In this document: piece after piece, positions 36,904 to 37,347 of the stretch | How the letters are laid out: every line of letters begins with the position of its first letter | Numbering within the stretch: position 1 is the stretch's first letter | Assembly (NCBI GenBank): GCA_937944165.1 | Contig: CALDZF010000167.1 | Span: forward strand, 1-37,347 | Length of the DNA: 37,347 bases | Direction of reading: 5' to 3' | From: an uncultured Rhizobiaceae group bacterium | GTDB lineage: Bacteria; Pseudomonadota; Alphaproteobacteria; Rhizobiales; Rhizobiaceae | Notes under the pieces: generated by a model | The model's input: only the letters and a program-made list of their open reading frames with translations | What the model was told of the DNA's origin: nothing | The model's database searches: none | Position numbers and translations under genes: made by a program

Positions 36904-37347
36904 TTAAATTCGTTCTTTTGAAAGAATGGTTACGTTTAAAAGGTTAGCTCGGTTTTGTTTGTCAGACTTAAAGAATACAAAGACCTTAAAGTCTTCATTG
37001 CCACCAGCCCAGGTTGTTGTCAGCAATTCACCATCTGGCACATCAGAACTAACAGGCTCTTTACCAACAAGCGTATTCATGCGTCCAAGAATAATATCCG
37101 CATCATCTTCACCATCCAACACGATAGTGCATGCGGTAGCAGTTCCATCTTTAAACTCAGGGAAGTTTTTATTGAACTGCTCACTTGGTGGGGATTGCAC
37201 AACGCCAAGGCGGTAAATGCGCTGTGACAAGCGCACATCCCAACCTTCAAGGTAGTCAGGCTTTTCAAGCGAAGTAAACTGCTTCAAATCCTCACCACCC
37301 ATACGCTCCCAAGCAAAGCGGGTAGACATGTCTTCAATATTTTTGAC
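36904..37347 (-). CDS. Unrecognised protein upstream of sucD (partial, N-terminus probably off the right edge)
   Basis: The frame is open to the last base, with six codons (VKNIED) before the track's ATG at 37329, so the true start may lie outside the window. The visible part (147 residues) has no membrane segment and no motif I recognise. It alternates charged loops with beta-like stretches (TACTIVLDG, FKVFVFF, LLNVTIL) and ends SKERI. It has one Cys. It stops 30 bp before sucD and is probably co-transcribed with it. No function is offered. Confidence 0.7.
   Translation of the reverse strand, partial: VKNIEDMSTRFAWERMGGEDLKQFTSLEKPDYLEGWDVRLSQRIYRLGVVQSPPSEQFNKNFPEFKDGTATACTIVLDGEDDADIILGRMNTLVGKEPVSSDVPDGELLTTTWAGGNEDFKVFVFFKSDKQNRANLLNVTILSKERI

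Noticed and set aside
1-37347. CRISPR arrays, insertion sequences, transposases, prophage genes, toxin-antitoxin pairs
   Set aside because: I saw no regularly spaced repeats, no transposase or integrase motifs and no such gene pairs; the only mobile-element trace is the tRNA-Val 3' copy.

Overview
The window is chromosomal DNA of an alphaproteobacterium with rather low G+C, most likely from a marine relative of the Rhizobiales. Three observations point there. The long nuoA-N / birA / rnj / mce / DUF1467 / proS / lolC / lolD / dnaE gene order is what I know from Rhizobiales and relatives. NuoE carries the C-terminal helix-hairpin-helix extension known in that class. There is also a tripartite TRAP uptake system. 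I cannot fix a genus from sequence alone. Every protein gene I accept lies on the minus strand; only the two tRNAs and one possible small transcript lie on the plus strand.

Layout, read along minus-strand transcription (high to low coordinates). (1) 37347-35971: the C-terminal part of an unrecognised protein, then sucD, followed by a long inverted repeat. (2) 35832-33157: ppdK (pyruvate, phosphate dikinase) with a recognisable promoter. (3) 32957-27242: a TRAP operon made of a TakP-like 2-oxoacid binding protein, an enlarged small permease, an 884-residue large permease with an unusual 336-residue soluble tail, and an SGNH hydrolase. A hairpin separates the binding protein from the permeases. 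(4) 27241-26511: tRNA-Asp(GTC) and tRNA-Val(TAC) on the plus strand. A 33-bp copy of the tRNA-Val 3' end lies 145 bp further on and looks like an integration scar. (5) 26510-10264: the full 14-subunit complex I operon nuoA-N with three non-core genes inside it: a lipoprotein between D and E, and a DUF3291 protein and a Lys-rich H3TH protein between F and G. (6) 10267-3389: birA, rnj, mce, DUF1467, proS, lolC/E and lolD, many overlapping by a few bases. (7) 3345-1: three GTTC repeats spaced exactly as overlapping alphaproteobacterial LexA (SOS) boxes, a 32-codon membrane ORF missing from the ORF track, and dnaE. dnaE runs off the left edge and is also missing from the track because it has no stop in the window.

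How the genes work together: TakP-like uptake of 2-oxoacids such as pyruvate, PPDK (pyruvate to PEP) and succinyl-CoA synthetase form a small central-carbon neighbourhood. Complex I takes NADH electrons to quinone. BirA, RNase J, the epimerase, ProS, Lol and DnaE are housekeeping genes carried along in the conserved cluster.

The best candidate for something undescribed is the SOS-box / 32-aa membrane ORF unit at about 3177-3356, which resembles in design (not by demonstrated homology) LexA-controlled cell-division inhibitors such as Caulobacter SidA. Other points worth a second look are the paired H3TH proteins in the complex I operon, the coiled-coil tail on the TRAP permease, the tRNA-Val scar and the possible plus-strand small transcript near 6971-7087.
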